The position numbers and the translations under genes were made by a program. A stretch of 44,336 nucleotides of DNA from an uncultured Fibrobacter sp. (lineage in GTDB: Bacteria; Fibrobacterota; Fibrobacteria; Fibrobacterales; Fibrobacteraceae), in contig CAMUYW010000025.1 in the NCBI GenBank assembly GCA_947165045.1, forward strand, positions 1-44,336, given 5' to 3'. Positions 8,713-18,203 of this stretch are shown in pieces. Under the pieces are notes generated by a model, which worked only from the letters and a program-made list of their open reading frames with translations, searched no databases and had not been told where the DNA came from. Positions within the stretch are counted from its first letter, which is position 1, and each line of letters starts with the position of its first letter.

Positions 8713-11367
8713 TTAGGGCTGAGCGGTCAGTTTTGCGCGGATCCAGTTGTTTGCGTTAGCAATAGCTTCGGCAATCTTTTCCGGTTCGCGGGTACCAGCT
8801 TGAGCACGGTCCGGACGGCCACCGCCCTTACCATTGCAAGCAGCAGCGAGGTCACGCACCATGTCGCCAGCCTTGATGCCCTTAGCTTGGACATTCTTGC
8901 CGACCATCACGGCGATGCTGCCATTGCCTTCGCCCTTGTTCGCAATCACAGCGACGCTATCGACGTCGAGCTTGTTCTGAACGCCGTCGAGCAAGTTCTT
9001 GTACTTTTCGTCCGGCAAGGAGAGTTCGCGCACGTAGAGGTTCACGCCCATCACGTTGATGCCGCCGTTCAAGAGTTCGGCTGCAGCAAGCGTTGCGAGT
9101 TCGAGTTTCACGGACTGGAGGCTCTTTTCGAGGTTCTGCGTCTTAGCGAAGGACTGCTGGATTCTGTCGAGAACTTCGGCATCCTTGCAGCGGAGCTGTT
9201 CGCGGAGAGCGGTCAAGATCTGAGTGCCAGCGCGGAGGAGACTCAAGGCGCCACGGCCAGAAACAGCTTCAATGCGGCGAACACCAGCAGACACGCTTGA
9301 TTCGCTCACGATCTTCACGAGGCCAATGTTACCGGTGTTCTGCACATGCAAGCCACCGCAGAGTTCCTTGGAGAATTCTTCGTTGGCAGCACCCATCTTC
9401 ACCACGCGAACTTCGTCGCCATACTTTTCGCCAAACAGAGCCATAGCACCGCTAGCCTTAGCTTCGTCAACACCCATCACTTGAGTATTGACCGGGAGGC
9501 ATTCCATCACCTTGGCGTTCACGATGTCTTCGACCTTCTGGATTTCTTCGGCAGTCATTGCACTGAAGTGGCTGAAGTCAAAGCGAAGGAGTTCGTTCGA
9601 AACGAAGCTACCCTGCTGCTGCACGTGAGTGCCGAGCACCTGGCGGAGAGCGGCCTGGAGCAAGTGCGTTGCGGAGTGGTTCTTGCGGATGTCGTTTCGA
9701 CGATCGTTATCGACAGTTGCCATGAACACGGCGCCCATCGTTTCTTCGTTAGCAGTGCCCTTGACCACCTTACCGCGGCAGAGAGCCGTGTCGTTTACCT
9801 TCACGGTGTCGAACACTTGAATTTCGAGATCAGCGGAAACGAGCGTTCCCTTGTCGCCAACCTGGCCACCCATTTCGGCATAGAACGGAGAAGTTTCGAG
9901 CACGATGCTCAAAACGCCCTTGTCTTCGCGCCAACGGACAACCTTCGTTTCGCAAGCGGAGAGTTCATAACCGACAAACTTTGTGCTAGCTTCGCTGTAC
10001 TGAGTCCAGCCTTCGGTGCCCATCGTGTTGATGCCCTGCTTCATGTTGGCACGAGCGCGAGCCTTCTGTTCTTCCATGCACTTGTTGTAGCCTTCTTCGT
10101 CAATCGTCAGGCCTTTTTCTTCGGCGAGGATACCAGTGAGGTCCGGCGGGAATCCATAAGTATCATAGAGGAGGAACACCTTATCGCCCGGCACAACCTT
10201 TGCGTTGCCGAGTTCAGCGACAATGCCTGCAAAGCGTTCGAGGCCGGCGTCAAGCGTGCGGATAAAGCTTTCTTCTTCGCTCTTGATGACGCTTGCGACA
10301 AATTCCTTGCGTTCGCGGATTTCCGGGAAGGCTTCGCCCATGGTATCGGCGAGCACCTGGACGAGCTTGTAGATAAAGGCATCCTTCTGACCGAGGAGGC
10401 GGGCAAAGCGGCTGGCGCGGCGCAGAATGCGGCGGAGCACATAGCCACGGCCTTCGTTGCTCGGGAGAGCGCCATCGGCAATAGCGAACGAAATAGCGCG
10501 GATGTGATCGGCAATCACGCGGTGCGGGGTGCCGGCTTCGCCGTCGTTGTACGGAACGCCAGAGAGTTCAGCGATCTTAGAGATGATCGGAGTGAACACG
10601 TCGGTGTCGTAGTTGCTGGTCTTGCCCTGCAGAATAGCGCAGATACGTTCGAAACCCATACCGGTATCGACGTTCTTTGCCTTCAGCGGAATCAAGCTTC
10701 CGTCGCTCACGCGTTCGTACTGCATGAACACGTTATTCCAAATTTCAATGTAGCGGTCGTTTTCGCCGTTCACGCCCTTGATCGGGTCCTTGAACGTTTC
10801 GGCCTGCGTAGCGAGGTCGCCGCGGTCGTAATGGATTTCGGAGCAGGGGCCGCACGGACCGGTGTCGCCCATTTCCCAGAAGTTGGAGTGAGCGTCGAAG
10901 CGCATGATGCGGTCATCCGGAAGACCGGACACGTCCTTCCAAATCTGCCAAGCTTCGTCGTCGTCCTGATAGACGGTCGCAAACAGGCGTTCCTTCGGGA
11001 GCTTCCAAACTTCGGTCAAAAGTTCCCATGCCCAAGCAATAGCTTCTTTCTTGTAGTAGTCGCCAAAGCTCCAGTTACCGAGCATTTCGAAGAAGGTGTG
11101 GTGGTAGTTGTCGCGGCCCACGACGTCGAGGTCGTTGTGCTTACCGGACACGCGGAGGCACTTCTGGCTGTTGCATACGCGCTTCCAACCCTTCGGATTG
11201 TCGCCAAGGAAGATGGCCTTGAACTGGTTCATGCCCGCGTTCGTGAACATGAGCGTCGGGTCGTCATGCGGAACCACCGGCGAAGAACGCACAAAGAGGT
11301 GGCCCTTGGATTCGAAGAACTTGATAAAGGATTCGCGCACTTGCGCAGAAGTCATTTTTTCGGACAT
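8713..11367 (-). CDS. alaS: Alanyl-tRNA synthetase
   Basis: This 884-residue enzyme charges tRNA-Ala with alanine in the cytoplasm. The length matches bacterial AlaRS. The order is a class II catalytic core (residues about 5-250, with FFESKGH, FTNAGMNQFK and GPCGPCSEIHYDRG), the tRNA recognition region, the editing domain with its zinc motif (NHSATHLL and CGGLH), and the C-Ala domain (GGGRPDRAQAG). The start at 11367 gives the usual N-terminus. An AAAGGAAT ribosome site precedes it, and a TATCTTTG box lies at 11395-11402. Confidence 0.98.
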   Translation of the reverse strand: MSEKMTSAQVRESFIKFFESKGHLFVRSSPVVPHDDPTLMFTNAGMNQFKAIFLGDNPKGWKRVCNSQKCLRVSGKHNDLDVVGRDNYHHTFFEMLGNWSFGDYYKKEAIAWAWELLTEVWKLPKERLFATVYQDDDEAWQIWKDVSGLPDDRIMRFDAHSNFWEMGDTGPCGPCSEIHYDRGDLATQAETFKDPIKGVNGENDRYIEIWNNVFMQYERVSDGSLIPLKAKNVDTGMGFERICAILQGKTSNYDTDVFTPIISKIAELSGVPYNDGEAGTPHRVIADHIRAISFAIADGALPSNEGRGYVLRRILRRASRFARLLGQKDAFIYKLVQVLADTMGEAFPEIRERKEFVASVIKSEEESFIRTLDAGLERFAGIVAELGNAKVVPGDKVFLLYDTYGFPPDLTGILAEEKGLTIDEEGYNKCMEEQKARARANMKQGINTMGTEGWTQYSEASTKFVGYELSACETKVVRWREDKGVLSIVLETSPFYAEMGGQVGDKGTLVSADLEIQVFDTVKVNDTALCRGKVVKGTANEETMGAVFMATVDNDRRNDIRKNHSATHLLQAALRQVLGTHVQQQGSFVSNELLRFDFSHFSAMTAEEIQKVEDIVNAKVMECLPVNTQVMGVDEAKASGAMALFGEKYGDEVRVVKMGAANEEFSKELCGGLHVQNTGNIGLVKIVSESSVSAGVRRIEAVSGRGALSLLRAGTQILTALREQLRCKDAEVLDRIQQSFAKTQNLEKSLQSVKLELATLAAAELLNGGINVMGVNLYVRELSLPDEKYKNLLDGVQNKLDVDSVAVIANKGEGNGSIAVMVGKNVQAKGIKAGDMVRDLAAACNGKGGGRPDRAQAGTREPEKIAEAIANANNWIRAKLTAQP

Positions 11368-11394
11368 AGCTATTCCTTTGATTTTTTACGGCAC

Positions 11395-11402
11395 CAAAGA
11401 TA
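11395..11402 (-). promoter_or_regulatory. TATCTTTG promoter box of alaS
   Basis: The box lies 27 nt before the alaS ATG. It overlaps the T-rich tail of the terminator of the upstream gene (11415-11436). Confidence 0.45.
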
Positions 11403-11480
11403 GAAAAAAAGGCGACCCCGCAAACAAGTGCGGGGTGACAAAGCAAGGCTTAATGGATTCCCGCCTTCGCGAGAATGACG
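11403..11480 (-). terminator. Terminator plus GGATGAC-type repeat between two minus-strand genes
   Basis: ACCCCGCA (11415-11422) and TGCGGGGT (11429-11436) form an 8-bp stem followed, on the minus strand, by GTCGCC and seven T. It would end transcription of the lipoprotein gene just before the alaS promoter. The rest (to 11480) is a repeat ending CGAGAATGAC. Confidence 0.65.
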
Positions 11481-11490
11481 ATTCTAGCAA

Positions 11491-11976
11491 TTAATAAATC
11501 TTTTTCATGTCAGTAAGCTGGCCTTCTTTTTCATGGAAAAGCTTGAGCGAGCCGCCATCGATCTTCTGGAAAATTTTCGTGAGTTTTTCAACAACGGTCT
11601 GTTCATTAAAACCTGCTTCATTGAATGCCGTTTCGCCAACCACAATACCAATATTTATCATGTCCGGAGCTTTGCGACGCAAATAATTCAACAGTTCTTC
11701 GTCACTATTTATGACATCTGTCGCCGTCAACTTTTCAAATTCAGCAGGATCGCGAGTACTCATATGCAACGGATACAAATCATCAGCAACAACCTGTTTC
11801 GAATTCAGATAAAGCACATTGCCAACATACAAACTAATAGAATCATTCAGCACCTGACGAACTTCAACCAGCACGTCACTCGTTACAGCGGCTTCTTGAA
11901 TATCGAGTTTAGAAGGGGCGCAAGCCATAAATGCAAAGGAAACTGCCGCGAGTAGCGCAAGGGCCAATTTTTTCAT
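11491..11976 (-). CDS. Small lipoprotein of unknown function
   Basis: From ATG at 11976 the product is 161 residues: MKK, a hydrophobic stretch, then AFMACAPS with the likely lipidated Cys. An ATG four codons upstream is in frame, but the GAGG ribosome site fits 11976. The mature part is mixed alpha/beta without a domain I recognise; it has a mid-region DLYPLHMSTRDPAEF and a helical C-terminus. The name is therefore only lipoprotein. It is a single-gene unit with its own terminator. Confidence 0.75.
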   Translation of the reverse strand: MKKLALALLAAVSFAFMACAPSKLDIQEAAVTSDVLVEVRQVLNDSISLYVGNVLYLNSKQVVADDLYPLHMSTRDPAEFEKLTATDVINSDEELLNYLRRKAPDMINIGIVVGETAFNEAGFNEQTVVEKLTKIFQKIDGGSLKLFHEKEGQLTDMKKIY

Positions 11977-12067
11977 GATAAACCTCATTGAATTTTCTAA
12001 TTAAGATACAATTATTTACACTAAAAAGAAAAGTACATCACCCTAAAAAAATTTTTCATTAAAATGT

Positions 12068-12155
12068 ATGGATCCTCGCCTACGCGAGGATGACGAAGAG
12101 AAAACGCGAGGATGAAGAAGAGAAAAACGCGAGGATGACGAGATGCGAGGAAGAC
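12068..12155. repeat. Short tandem GCGAGGATGA repeats
   Basis: A unit GATCCTCGCCTACGCGAGGATGAC, itself a hairpin, is followed by two or three further GCGAGGATGA(C) copies spaced by GAAGAGAAAA-like sequence. It appears to be a locally amplified member of the dispersed GGATGAC family. Confidence 0.55.
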
Positions 12156-12169
12156 AATAAAAACAAAAA

Positions 12170-12194
12170 GCCTCCCGGATTTTATCCGAGAGGC
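12170..12194 (-). terminator. Terminator of the glucanase gene
   Basis: GCCTC-C-CGGAT pairs with ATCCG-A-GAGGC around a TTT loop. On the minus strand the stem is followed by TTTTTGTTTTTATTG. Confidence 0.8.
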
Positions 12195-12215
12195 CTCCTC
12201 TACACACCAAACATT

Positions 12216-13286
12216 TTAGTTAGCTTCGTAGTCCAAGATAAGGCGGCAAACACCATTTTCAACGATGACATTATCCGGGCGGAGGTTGACGCGTTCCATT
12301 TCCCAGTCGCCTTTTCCCCAGTGCTGCGGATCAATATCTTCACCATCGAAATCATCCTGCCAGAGCATTGTAAAGCCCTTGGTTGCAGCATCGTAAGAAT
12401 ACACGCGAACGTAGTCAATCTGCTGTTCAACAGGAAGGCCTACGCCACCAGCCCATTTACCCGTCCAAGCGGAGCTCTTAGACACCCAAAGATTAAAGCG
12501 GAGAGACTGATCTTCGGTCAAGAATGCAACCTGATCAGCATCGGCATGGGTTCCATGGGCACCACCGAGAATATCGCGGCGAACTTCAACGCTGTCAATT
12601 TCCCAAGAAACGTATTCCGGAGTCCAAACAATGGCATACAGGTGGAAATCCTGAGTGGCATCAAAGCCGAAATCGTGGAGCGGCTTACTTTCGGAAGACG
12701 TATTAGCCTTGATAGAAGGGTCTCCTTCACGAGTAATAATGTTGGACTGCCAAGAAGACGGAGCCTTGCCAAGAACTTCGATATCGATTTCATTCCACGG
12801 CTGTTCACCCTTTTCCCAAGAGTTGTCATAGTAAACGAACATGGAGCTCACGGAGCCAGAAATTGCAGCCATTTTCATGCGGGCTTCAAAACGGCCATAC
12901 TTAAACTGATCTCTACCGGAGAGTTCTGCACCATAGAAAGAATATTCCTTCGTCGGATCAAGTTCTGTAAGCGTCGGCACTGCATAGGAGAACTGAGCCG
13001 CACCCGTCGAGCTAGAGGAAACTTCCGGAAGAGTGCCAACAGAGCTAGAAGATGCACCCAGAAGCACATCAACAGAGCTGGAGGACAAATCCGTCGGCAA
13101 AACAGCATCGCTGGAAGAAACTCCAGGAAGAACCGCAGCATCGGAACTAGAGTTTGCAACAGGAGTTGTTGCAACGGAGCTAGAAGATGCGCCAGCCTGG
13201 GCAGCAGCAAAGTTTGCAATTTCATTCACATCGGAGCATGCGGTCATGAGAGCCACAGCAGCCATCGGAAGGATAATTTTTTTCAT
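12216..13286 (-). CDS. Circularly permuted GH16 beta-1,3-1,4-glucanase (lichenase), lipoprotein
   Basis: The 356-residue product is an exported glycoside hydrolase family 16 enzyme expected to cut mixed-linkage beta-glucan. Residues 1-17 form a lipoprotein signal (ALMTAC). Residues about 30-95 are a Ser-rich linker with repeated SSSS blocks. The catalytic part follows: FEARMKMAA, then E166-x-D168-x-E170 in NEIDIEVLGK, and LRFNLW. The block that begins canonical GH16 lichenases (FTMLWQDDFD, WGKGDWEMERVNL) is at the C-terminal end, as in the known naturally permuted F. succinogenes glucanase. There the Ser-rich linker follows the catalytic domain; here it precedes it. The start at 13286 fits an AGAGG site and the signal peptide. 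Confidence 0.92.
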   Translation of the reverse strand: MKKIILPMAAVALMTACSDVNEIANFAAAQAGASSSSVATTPVANSSSDAAVLPGVSSSDAVLPTDLSSSSVDVLLGASSSSVGTLPEVSSSSTGAAQFSYAVPTLTELDPTKEYSFYGAELSGRDQFKYGRFEARMKMAAISGSVSSMFVYYDNSWEKGEQPWNEIDIEVLGKAPSSWQSNIITREGDPSIKANTSSESKPLHDFGFDATQDFHLYAIVWTPEYVSWEIDSVEVRRDILGGAHGTHADADQVAFLTEDQSLRFNLWVSKSSAWTGKWAGGVGLPVEQQIDYVRVYSYDAATKGFTMLWQDDFDGEDIDPQHWGKGDWEMERVNLRPDNVIVENGVCRLILDYEAN

Positions 13287-13653
13287 AATCGACCTCTTTG
13301 TTTTCACAACTATAAGATAGCTTCCGGCACTTGCCAAAGCACGCGAAGCGAGAGGTAGTTTAAAACTAACTGTATCAACCGTACTTTACATATTTTAGCA
13401 CAAATTTTACATAAAAATTCACATTTTTCAATTTTTGGCAATTATTGGTCTTGTAAGTTTTCCGTAAGCGAATTTTCGGCTCAAATTGACTCATTTCATA
13501 CCTTGCAGTCCCCTTTTTAAATATGTATATTGCGCTTTACATAGAAAAAGACAGAAAAACAGGAAAAACTCGTTACAATTCTTTTTTCGCAACCCGAAAA
13601 GTTAAACAATTTTTCAGTTGCACTAACGGTTTTGTACGTGCAAAAGAGGCTAT
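13287..13653. promoter_or_regulatory. Divergent intergenic region with pflB promoter
   Basis: The 367-bp region is AT-rich and carries promoters for the glucanase (minus) and pflB (plus). TTGCAG (13503-13508), 17 nt, then TATATT (13526-13531) makes a convincing promoter for pflB and implies a leader of about 115 nt. AGAGGC just before 13654 is its ribosome site. I see no clear FNR-type palindrome. Confidence 0.55.
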
Positions 13654-15909
13654 ATGCAGGAAGCATGGACAGGCTTTAAAGGCGGTCGCTGGCAGGAAGA
13701 AATTAACGTCCGCGACTTTATCCAGAAAAACTACACTCCCTATGACGGCGACAAGTCGTTTTTGCAGGGACCGACTGAAGCTACGAACAAGCTCTGGGCT
13801 GAACTCCAAGAACTACAGAAGAGAGAAATCGCAAAGGGCGGCGTTCTCGACATGGATACAGACGTTGTCTCTACTCTCACAAGCCACGGCGCAGGCTACA
13901 TCGCCGAAGAAACTAAGGATCTCGAAAAAATCGTAGGTCTCCAGACCGACAAGCCGCTCAAGCGCGCATTCATGCCGTTCGGCGGCATCAAGATGGCGGA
14001 AGAATCTTGCAAGAACTACGGTTACACGCCGAGCGAAGAACTTCACCGCATCTTTACGGAATTCCACAAGACGCACAACCAGGGCGTTTTCGATGCTTAC
14101 ACGCCGGCTATGCGTATGGCCCGCAAGGCTCACATCATTACGGGTCTTCCGGATACTTACGGCCGTGGCCGTATCGTCGGTGACTACCGCCGCGTTGCCC
14201 TTTACGGTATTGACTACCTCATCGCCCAGAAGAAGGCCGACAAGGCTCTGACCGATGAAACGGATATGCGCGAACACGTGATCCGCGAACGCGAAGAACT
14301 TGCCGAACAGATCAAGGCTCTCGAAGGCATGAAGGTCATGGCCAAGATTTACGGCTACGACATTTCCAAGCCGGCAACGAACGCTCGCGAAGCTGTGCAG
14401 TGGCTCTACTTCGGCTACCTCGCCGCTATCAAAACGCAGAACGGTGCAGCCATGAGCGTAGGCCGCGTTTCTACCTTCCTCGACATTTACATGACCCGTG
14501 ACTTACAGAACGGCGTCATCAACGAAACCGAAGCTCAGGAAATCATTGACCATTTCGTGATGAAGCTCCGCATGGTCAAGTTCGCTCGTATCACAAGCTA
14601 CAACGAACTCTTCAGTGGTGACCCGGTGTGGGCTACGCTCGAAGTTGCTGGCCTCGGCCAGGACGGTCGCCATCAGGTGACCAAGAACGACTACCGCTTC
14701 TTGCACACGCTCGTGAACATGGGACCGGCTCCGGAACCGAACCTCACGATTCTCTACAGCCCGCGCCTCCCGGCAAGCTTCAAGAAGTTCGCTGCAGAAA
14801 TTTCCGTGAAGACAAGCGCCATCCAGTACGAAAACGATGATACGATGCGTCCGATTTGGGGCGATGACTACAGCATTTGCTGCTGCGTTTCTGCCACCCA
14901 GACCGGTAAGGAAATGCAGTTCTTCGGCGCTCGAGCAAACCTCGCCAAGACCCTCCTCTACGCCATCAACGGTGGTAAGGATGAATGCCTTGTGAAGGGT
15001 GAACAGGTTGGCCCGGAATATCCGCCTATCACTAGCGAATACCTCGACTACGATGAAGTCATTCACAAGTTCGGCCTCTACATGGATTGGCTTGCTCACT
15101 TGTATGTGAATACTTTGAACTTGATTCACTACATGCACGACAAGTACTACTACGAAGCCGCCGAAATGGCCCTCATCGATACCAACGTTCGCCGTACGTT
15201 CGCAACAGGTATCGCAGGCTTCAGCCACGTTGTCGATAGCCTTTCTGCAATCAAGTATGCCAAGGTCAAGGTCATTCGCGACCCAGCTACAGGCCTTGCT
15301 CAGGACTTCCAGATCGAAGGCGACTTCCCGCGTTATGGAAACGACGACGACCGCGCAGACGATATCGCCGTTTGGCTCCTCAAGACGTTCATGGCCAAGA
15401 TCAAGCAGACGCCGACTTACCGCGACTCTGAACCGACCACTTCTATCCTTACCATTACAAGTAACGTTGTTTACGGTAAGGCAACGGGTTCCCTCCCGGA
15501 TGGTCGTAAGCAGGGCGAACCGTTCTCTCCTGGCGCAAGCCCGAGCTACGGTGCAGAAAAGAACGGCCTCTTGGCATCGCTCAACTCTGTCGCCAAGATT
15601 CCGTACGAATACGCTCTCGACGGCATCAGCAACACGCAGACGATCAACCCAGACGCACTCGGTCACGATGACGAAGAACGCACCAACAAGCTCGTGCAGG
15701 TTCTCGACGGTTACTTCGGCCAGAGCAGCCACCACTTGAACGTGAACGTGTTCGGTGTCGAAAAGCTCAAGGACGCTATGGAACATCCGGAGAAGGAAGA
15801 ATACCAGAACTTCACAATCCGCGTTTCTGGCTACGCCGTGCGCTTCATCAAGCTCACTCGCGAACAGCAGCTCGACGTGATTGCCCGCCAGGCACACGGC
15901 GTGCTGTAA
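13654..15909 (+). CDS. pflB: Pyruvate formate-lyase
   Basis: The 751-residue glycyl-radical enzyme converts pyruvate and CoA to acetyl-CoA and formate, a key step of anaerobic fermentation. The catalytic cysteines lie in [15 protein letters not shown]410-C411 correspond to the classical Cys-Cys pair, with an additional Cys409 in front. The radical glycine is G726 in [10 protein letters not shown], close to the C-terminus as usual. Length and ends match the family. It needs PflA (18204-18983) for activation. Codon use is strongly biased (GAA, AAG, CTC), consistent with high expression. A strong terminator follows. Confidence 0.98.
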   Translation: MQEAWTGFKGGRWQEEINVRDFIQKNYTPYDGDKSFLQGPTEATNKLWAELQELQKREIAKGGVLDMDTDVVSTLTSHGAGYIAEETKDLEKIVGLQTDKPLKRAFMPFGGIKMAEESCKNYGYTPSEELHRIFTEFHKTHNQGVFDAYTPAMRMARKAHIITGLPDTYGRGRIVGDYRRVALYGIDYLIAQKKADKALTDETDMREHVIREREELAEQIKALEGMKVMAKIYGYDISKPATNAREAVQWLYFGYLAAIKTQNGAAMSVGRVSTFLDIYMTRDLQNGVINETEAQEIIDHFVMKLRMVKFARITSYNELFSGDPVWATLEVAGLGQDGRHQVTKNDYRFLHTLVNMGPAPEPNLTILYSPRLPASFKKFAAEISVKTSAIQYENDDTMRPIWGDDYSICCCVSATQTGKEMQFFGARANLAKTLLYAINGGKDECLVKGEQVGPEYPPITSEYLDYDEVIHKFGLYMDWLAHLYVNTLNLIHYMHDKYYYEAAEMALIDTNVRRTFATGIAGFSHVVDSLSAIKYAKVKVIRDPATGLAQDFQIEGDFPRYGNDDDRADDIAVWLLKTFMAKIKQTPTYRDSEPTTSILTITSNVVYGKATGSLPDGRKQGEPFSPGASPSYGAEKNGLLASLNSVAKIPYEYALDGISNTQTINPDALGHDDEERTNKLVQVLDGYFGQSSHHLNVNVFGVEKLKDAMEHPEKEEYQNFTIRVSGYAVRFIKLTREQQLDVIARQAHGVL

Positions 15910-15993
15910 TCGACTTGCAAGTGTCGCGCCCAACAGGGCGTCGCTTGGCAAAGCGCTGTAAAACGCGGCAAAGCGCGAAAGCGAATTTAAGCG

Positions 15994-16020
15994 AAAAGGT
16001 TCCCGAAAGGGAACCTTTTT
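15994..16020 (+). terminator. Terminator of pflB
   Basis: A perfect 11-bp stem (AAAAGGTTCCC / GGGAACCTTTT) with a GAAA loop is followed by T residues. Confidence 0.92.
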
Positions 16021-16323
16021 CGTTGGGAATCGCGGGAAACGCCCGCAAAATCTACGAATTTGGCAAAAAGTGCAACCAAATCGACTATTCAACGCAATTT
16101 AGTAGCAGAAACTTTACTTTATATACAATAAAATTCATTAACAAGCTTGCCAAGATGCCACCACTCAAGTTTTTTCACTACATTTAGTAGCATTTTCAAG
16201 CAAATTATAGGCTTTGCGACCGCAAAATCGATTACTTTGTTTTGAAATTATGCTACCAAATAACAATTTTGAGACTTTGTGGTAGCACTTTTTCGCATTT
16301 TTTCGCTTTTTCAGAATCCCAAA
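16021..16323. other. AT-rich gap with a GCTACC/GGTAGC inverted repeat
   Basis: No gene is supported in this 303-bp stretch. GCTACC (16252-16257) and GGTAGC (16281-16286) form an imperfect stem followed by T-rich sequence, a possible backup plus-strand terminator. TTTAGTAGCA occurs twice (about 16099 and 16184), so a GTAGC motif appears three times here. Confidence 0.35.
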
Positions 16324-17031
16324 TCACGCCACGATGTAATTTTCGTTCTTTTGGCGGCGGGCAAGCACTGATTCCAAGAACTGGATGACAGAGCTTTTAT
16401 CGCGCACAAGGCCGCGCTTGTGGCTTAAGCAAAAGCGCGATGCAGTAAGCGACTTGAGCATCTTGATTTGCTGTTCGAGAATCTGCACATTGTACACGTC
16501 AGGCTCTCCGTGACCGACCATCGGGTACGTCGCATCGCCCAAGAAAACGAAGTCATCTACAATAAGCGCGAGCGCTCCCTTCGCATGGCTATTGGGAACC
16601 GGCAAAATTTCGATATGCACGACATCGTCAAACAAAAGCGGTGAAGACACTGTAATCTTTTCGTGACCAGCAATTTCGCCAACGACTTTTGAGGCATGCG
16701 AACCAACATAAAGCGTATCAAAATCTAGTGAAACCTCGCCATTGCAATGCCGAACGACATTCAGCAAATGGTCCCGATGAAAATGCGAAATTACGATGTT
16801 CTTTTTGAGCGGAACAGTGGCATTTTTGATGCACTCGCTAGTATCAAGATGCGTCGAGCTCTCGGAACTGCGCGGCAACGCGTTTATAAAATCAACAGCC
16901 TCGTCGCAGGCACCCACATCAAAAATCCACCACGCAGAATCGCCACGCACAGCAACAACATCCGCGCTCAGCGGCTCATACGACATTTGCAAATACCGGA
17001 TTCTATCTGTCAGTTTCACGATTTTCGTCAT
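16324..17031 (-). CDS. Metallo-beta-lactamase fold hydrolase
   Basis: This 235-residue protein has the metallo-beta-lactamase fold signature HFHRDH near residue 82, a further His in PNSHAKGA, the bridging Asp in LGDATYP, and a late His in LSHKR, enough to bind two metal ions. The substrate cannot be told. There is no signal peptide, so it is probably cytoplasmic. A TATCTTTG box (17039-17046) lies 7 nt before the ATG with no Shine-Dalgarno, which suggests a leaderless mRNA. It lies between pflB and pflA on the opposite strand. Confidence 0.85.
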   Translation of the reverse strand: MTKIVKLTDRIRYLQMSYEPLSADVVAVRGDSAWWIFDVGACDEAVDFINALPRSSESSTHLDTSECIKNATVPLKKNIVISHFHRDHLLNVVRHCNGEVSLDFDTLYVGSHASKVVGEIAGHEKITVSSPLLFDDVVHIEILPVPNSHAKGALALIVDDFVFLGDATYPMVGHGEPDVYNVQILEQQIKMLKSLTASRFCLSHKRGLVRDKSSVIQFLESVLARRQKNENYIVA

Positions 17032-17118
17032 CGAAAGCCAAAGATAGAATTTTCCTCCGATTCTCTGTTCTCATAAACAATAGCGTAAACACAATTCTCA
17101 AAAAAAATAATTACGACC

Positions 17119-17994
17119 TTATTCCGCACTGACCGCACGCGAATACGGAGCGTCAACAACACGAGCTATTGTATCGCCATCGGCCAAACTTTCTTTGGTC
17201 GTATAAGAAATACACGGCCACAACTTTAAATCCGAATTTTGTGAACTTTGGCAATACGCATCGGCTACACCCGTGATAATTACTTTATTTATTTGAACTT
17301 TCTTCTCCCCTCTTTTGCACATACTGCAAACGACAACCGTATATGAATTCTCTCTATAAATCGAATCCAGCACGGCCACATTTTCTTTAACATCATCATT
17401 TACCGCAACCATTTCTGTTGTCGTTTTCAGGTCTTGTACAGTGATTAGGCCATCTTTAAAGAGCCCATTTCCGTCAGTTGAAATATATAAGTTGTTTCTA
17501 TTATTTCGTACAACACGGCCTTCAAAAAGACGCTTGAAATTAAATGTGTATCCAGATATTTTTGAGCCTTCGTGCTCAGAAAACTGCCATTCTTCATCAA
17601 CAGAAACAAGCATATACTTATCCGCATACTTGCTAGGCATAATGGTTTTCAATATCCCATTGGCGCACTGTTTTCGATTTGATTCCAATTCAGAAAGATC
17701 AACTTGCACACCTTCCTTTTCAAACAAAATTTCATTTTCATCGGTACTTAGAACGCGTACATCATACTTTTCACTCAAGAGTGTTTTCATTTCATTAAAA
17801 GTTTCATTACCAGATTCAATGACCGCAACGTTCGATGAAGCAACCCGCGCTGAATTCAAATAATTTTGAGCATCATCACTAAGCACAATCGAAGACTTAT
17901 CAGCAGCACCTGCCGAAGACGCAAGTGCATCAGGACCGCTTGAACACGCAGCAAACAAGCCTGCTGCAACCAAAATTTTCAAATAATGTTTCAT
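17119..17994 (-). CDS. Lipoprotein of unknown function
   Basis: From ATG at 17994 the product is 291 residues. MKHYLKILVAAGLFAACSSG is a clear lipoprotein signal, with the Cys at residue 17. The mature protein begins with an Ala/Ser-rich segment and continues with mixed secondary structure; VVCSMCKRG near the C-terminus is a CxxC pair. I do not recognise the family. An ATG five codons upstream is less likely because GGAAG is spaced for 17994. It is transcribed alone, divergent from pflA. Confidence 0.75.
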   Translation of the reverse strand: MKHYLKILVAAGLFAACSSGPDALASSAGAADKSSIVLSDDAQNYLNSARVASSNVAVIESGNETFNEMKTLLSEKYDVRVLSTDENEILFEKEGVQVDLSELESNRKQCANGILKTIMPSKYADKYMLVSVDEEWQFSEHEGSKISGYTFNFKRLFEGRVVRNNRNNLYISTDGNGLFKDGLITVQDLKTTTEMVAVNDDVKENVAVLDSIYRENSYTVVVCSMCKRGEKKVQINKVIITGVADAYCQSSQNSDLKLWPCISYTTKESLADGDTIARVVDAPYSRAVSAE

Positions 17995-18191
17995 TATGTT
18001 TTCTTCCAAAATTTTTCTACACCATAAAATCTAAAAAGAATCGCAAAATAAAAAAAGATATTTTCTCCGGAAAAATTACGGATTTACCAACCATACGCAG
18101 CGCATTTTCATCGTTTTGTATTATATAGAACATCTTTCGCTTTTTACAGAACACCGCAAAAAATTCCACGCAAAACGAAAACGCAATTTTT

Positions 18192-18199
18192 TATTTTTG
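18192..18199 (+). promoter_or_regulatory. TATTTTTG box next to the pflA start
   Basis: TATTTTTG fits TAnnTTTG and ends 4 nt before the ATG. No Shine-Dalgarno is present, so translation would begin at or near the 5' end. Confidence 0.4.
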
Positions 18200-18203
18200 C
18201 ATC

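Noticed and set aside
9346..11403. Long plus-strand open frame opposite alaS (about 685 codons)
   Set aside because: alaS on the minus strand is unmistakable; the antisense frame is a product of its codon bias and has no recognisable domain.
12068..12155. Tandem GCGAGGATGA units considered as a CRISPR array
   Set aside because: Repeats are about 10 bp with short A-rich spacers that are similar to each other, and no cas gene is near. They belong to the GGATGAC intergenic repeat family.
13287..13337. Longer N-terminus for the glucanase starting at 13337
   Set aside because: It would put 17 residues before a perfect lipoprotein signal. AGAGG fits ATG 13286.
14503..16092. Long minus-strand open frame opposite pflB
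   Set aside because: pflB is certain and the antisense product has no motifs; another shadow of strong codon bias. The same holds for the minus-strand frame over the metY-like gene (36348-37676).
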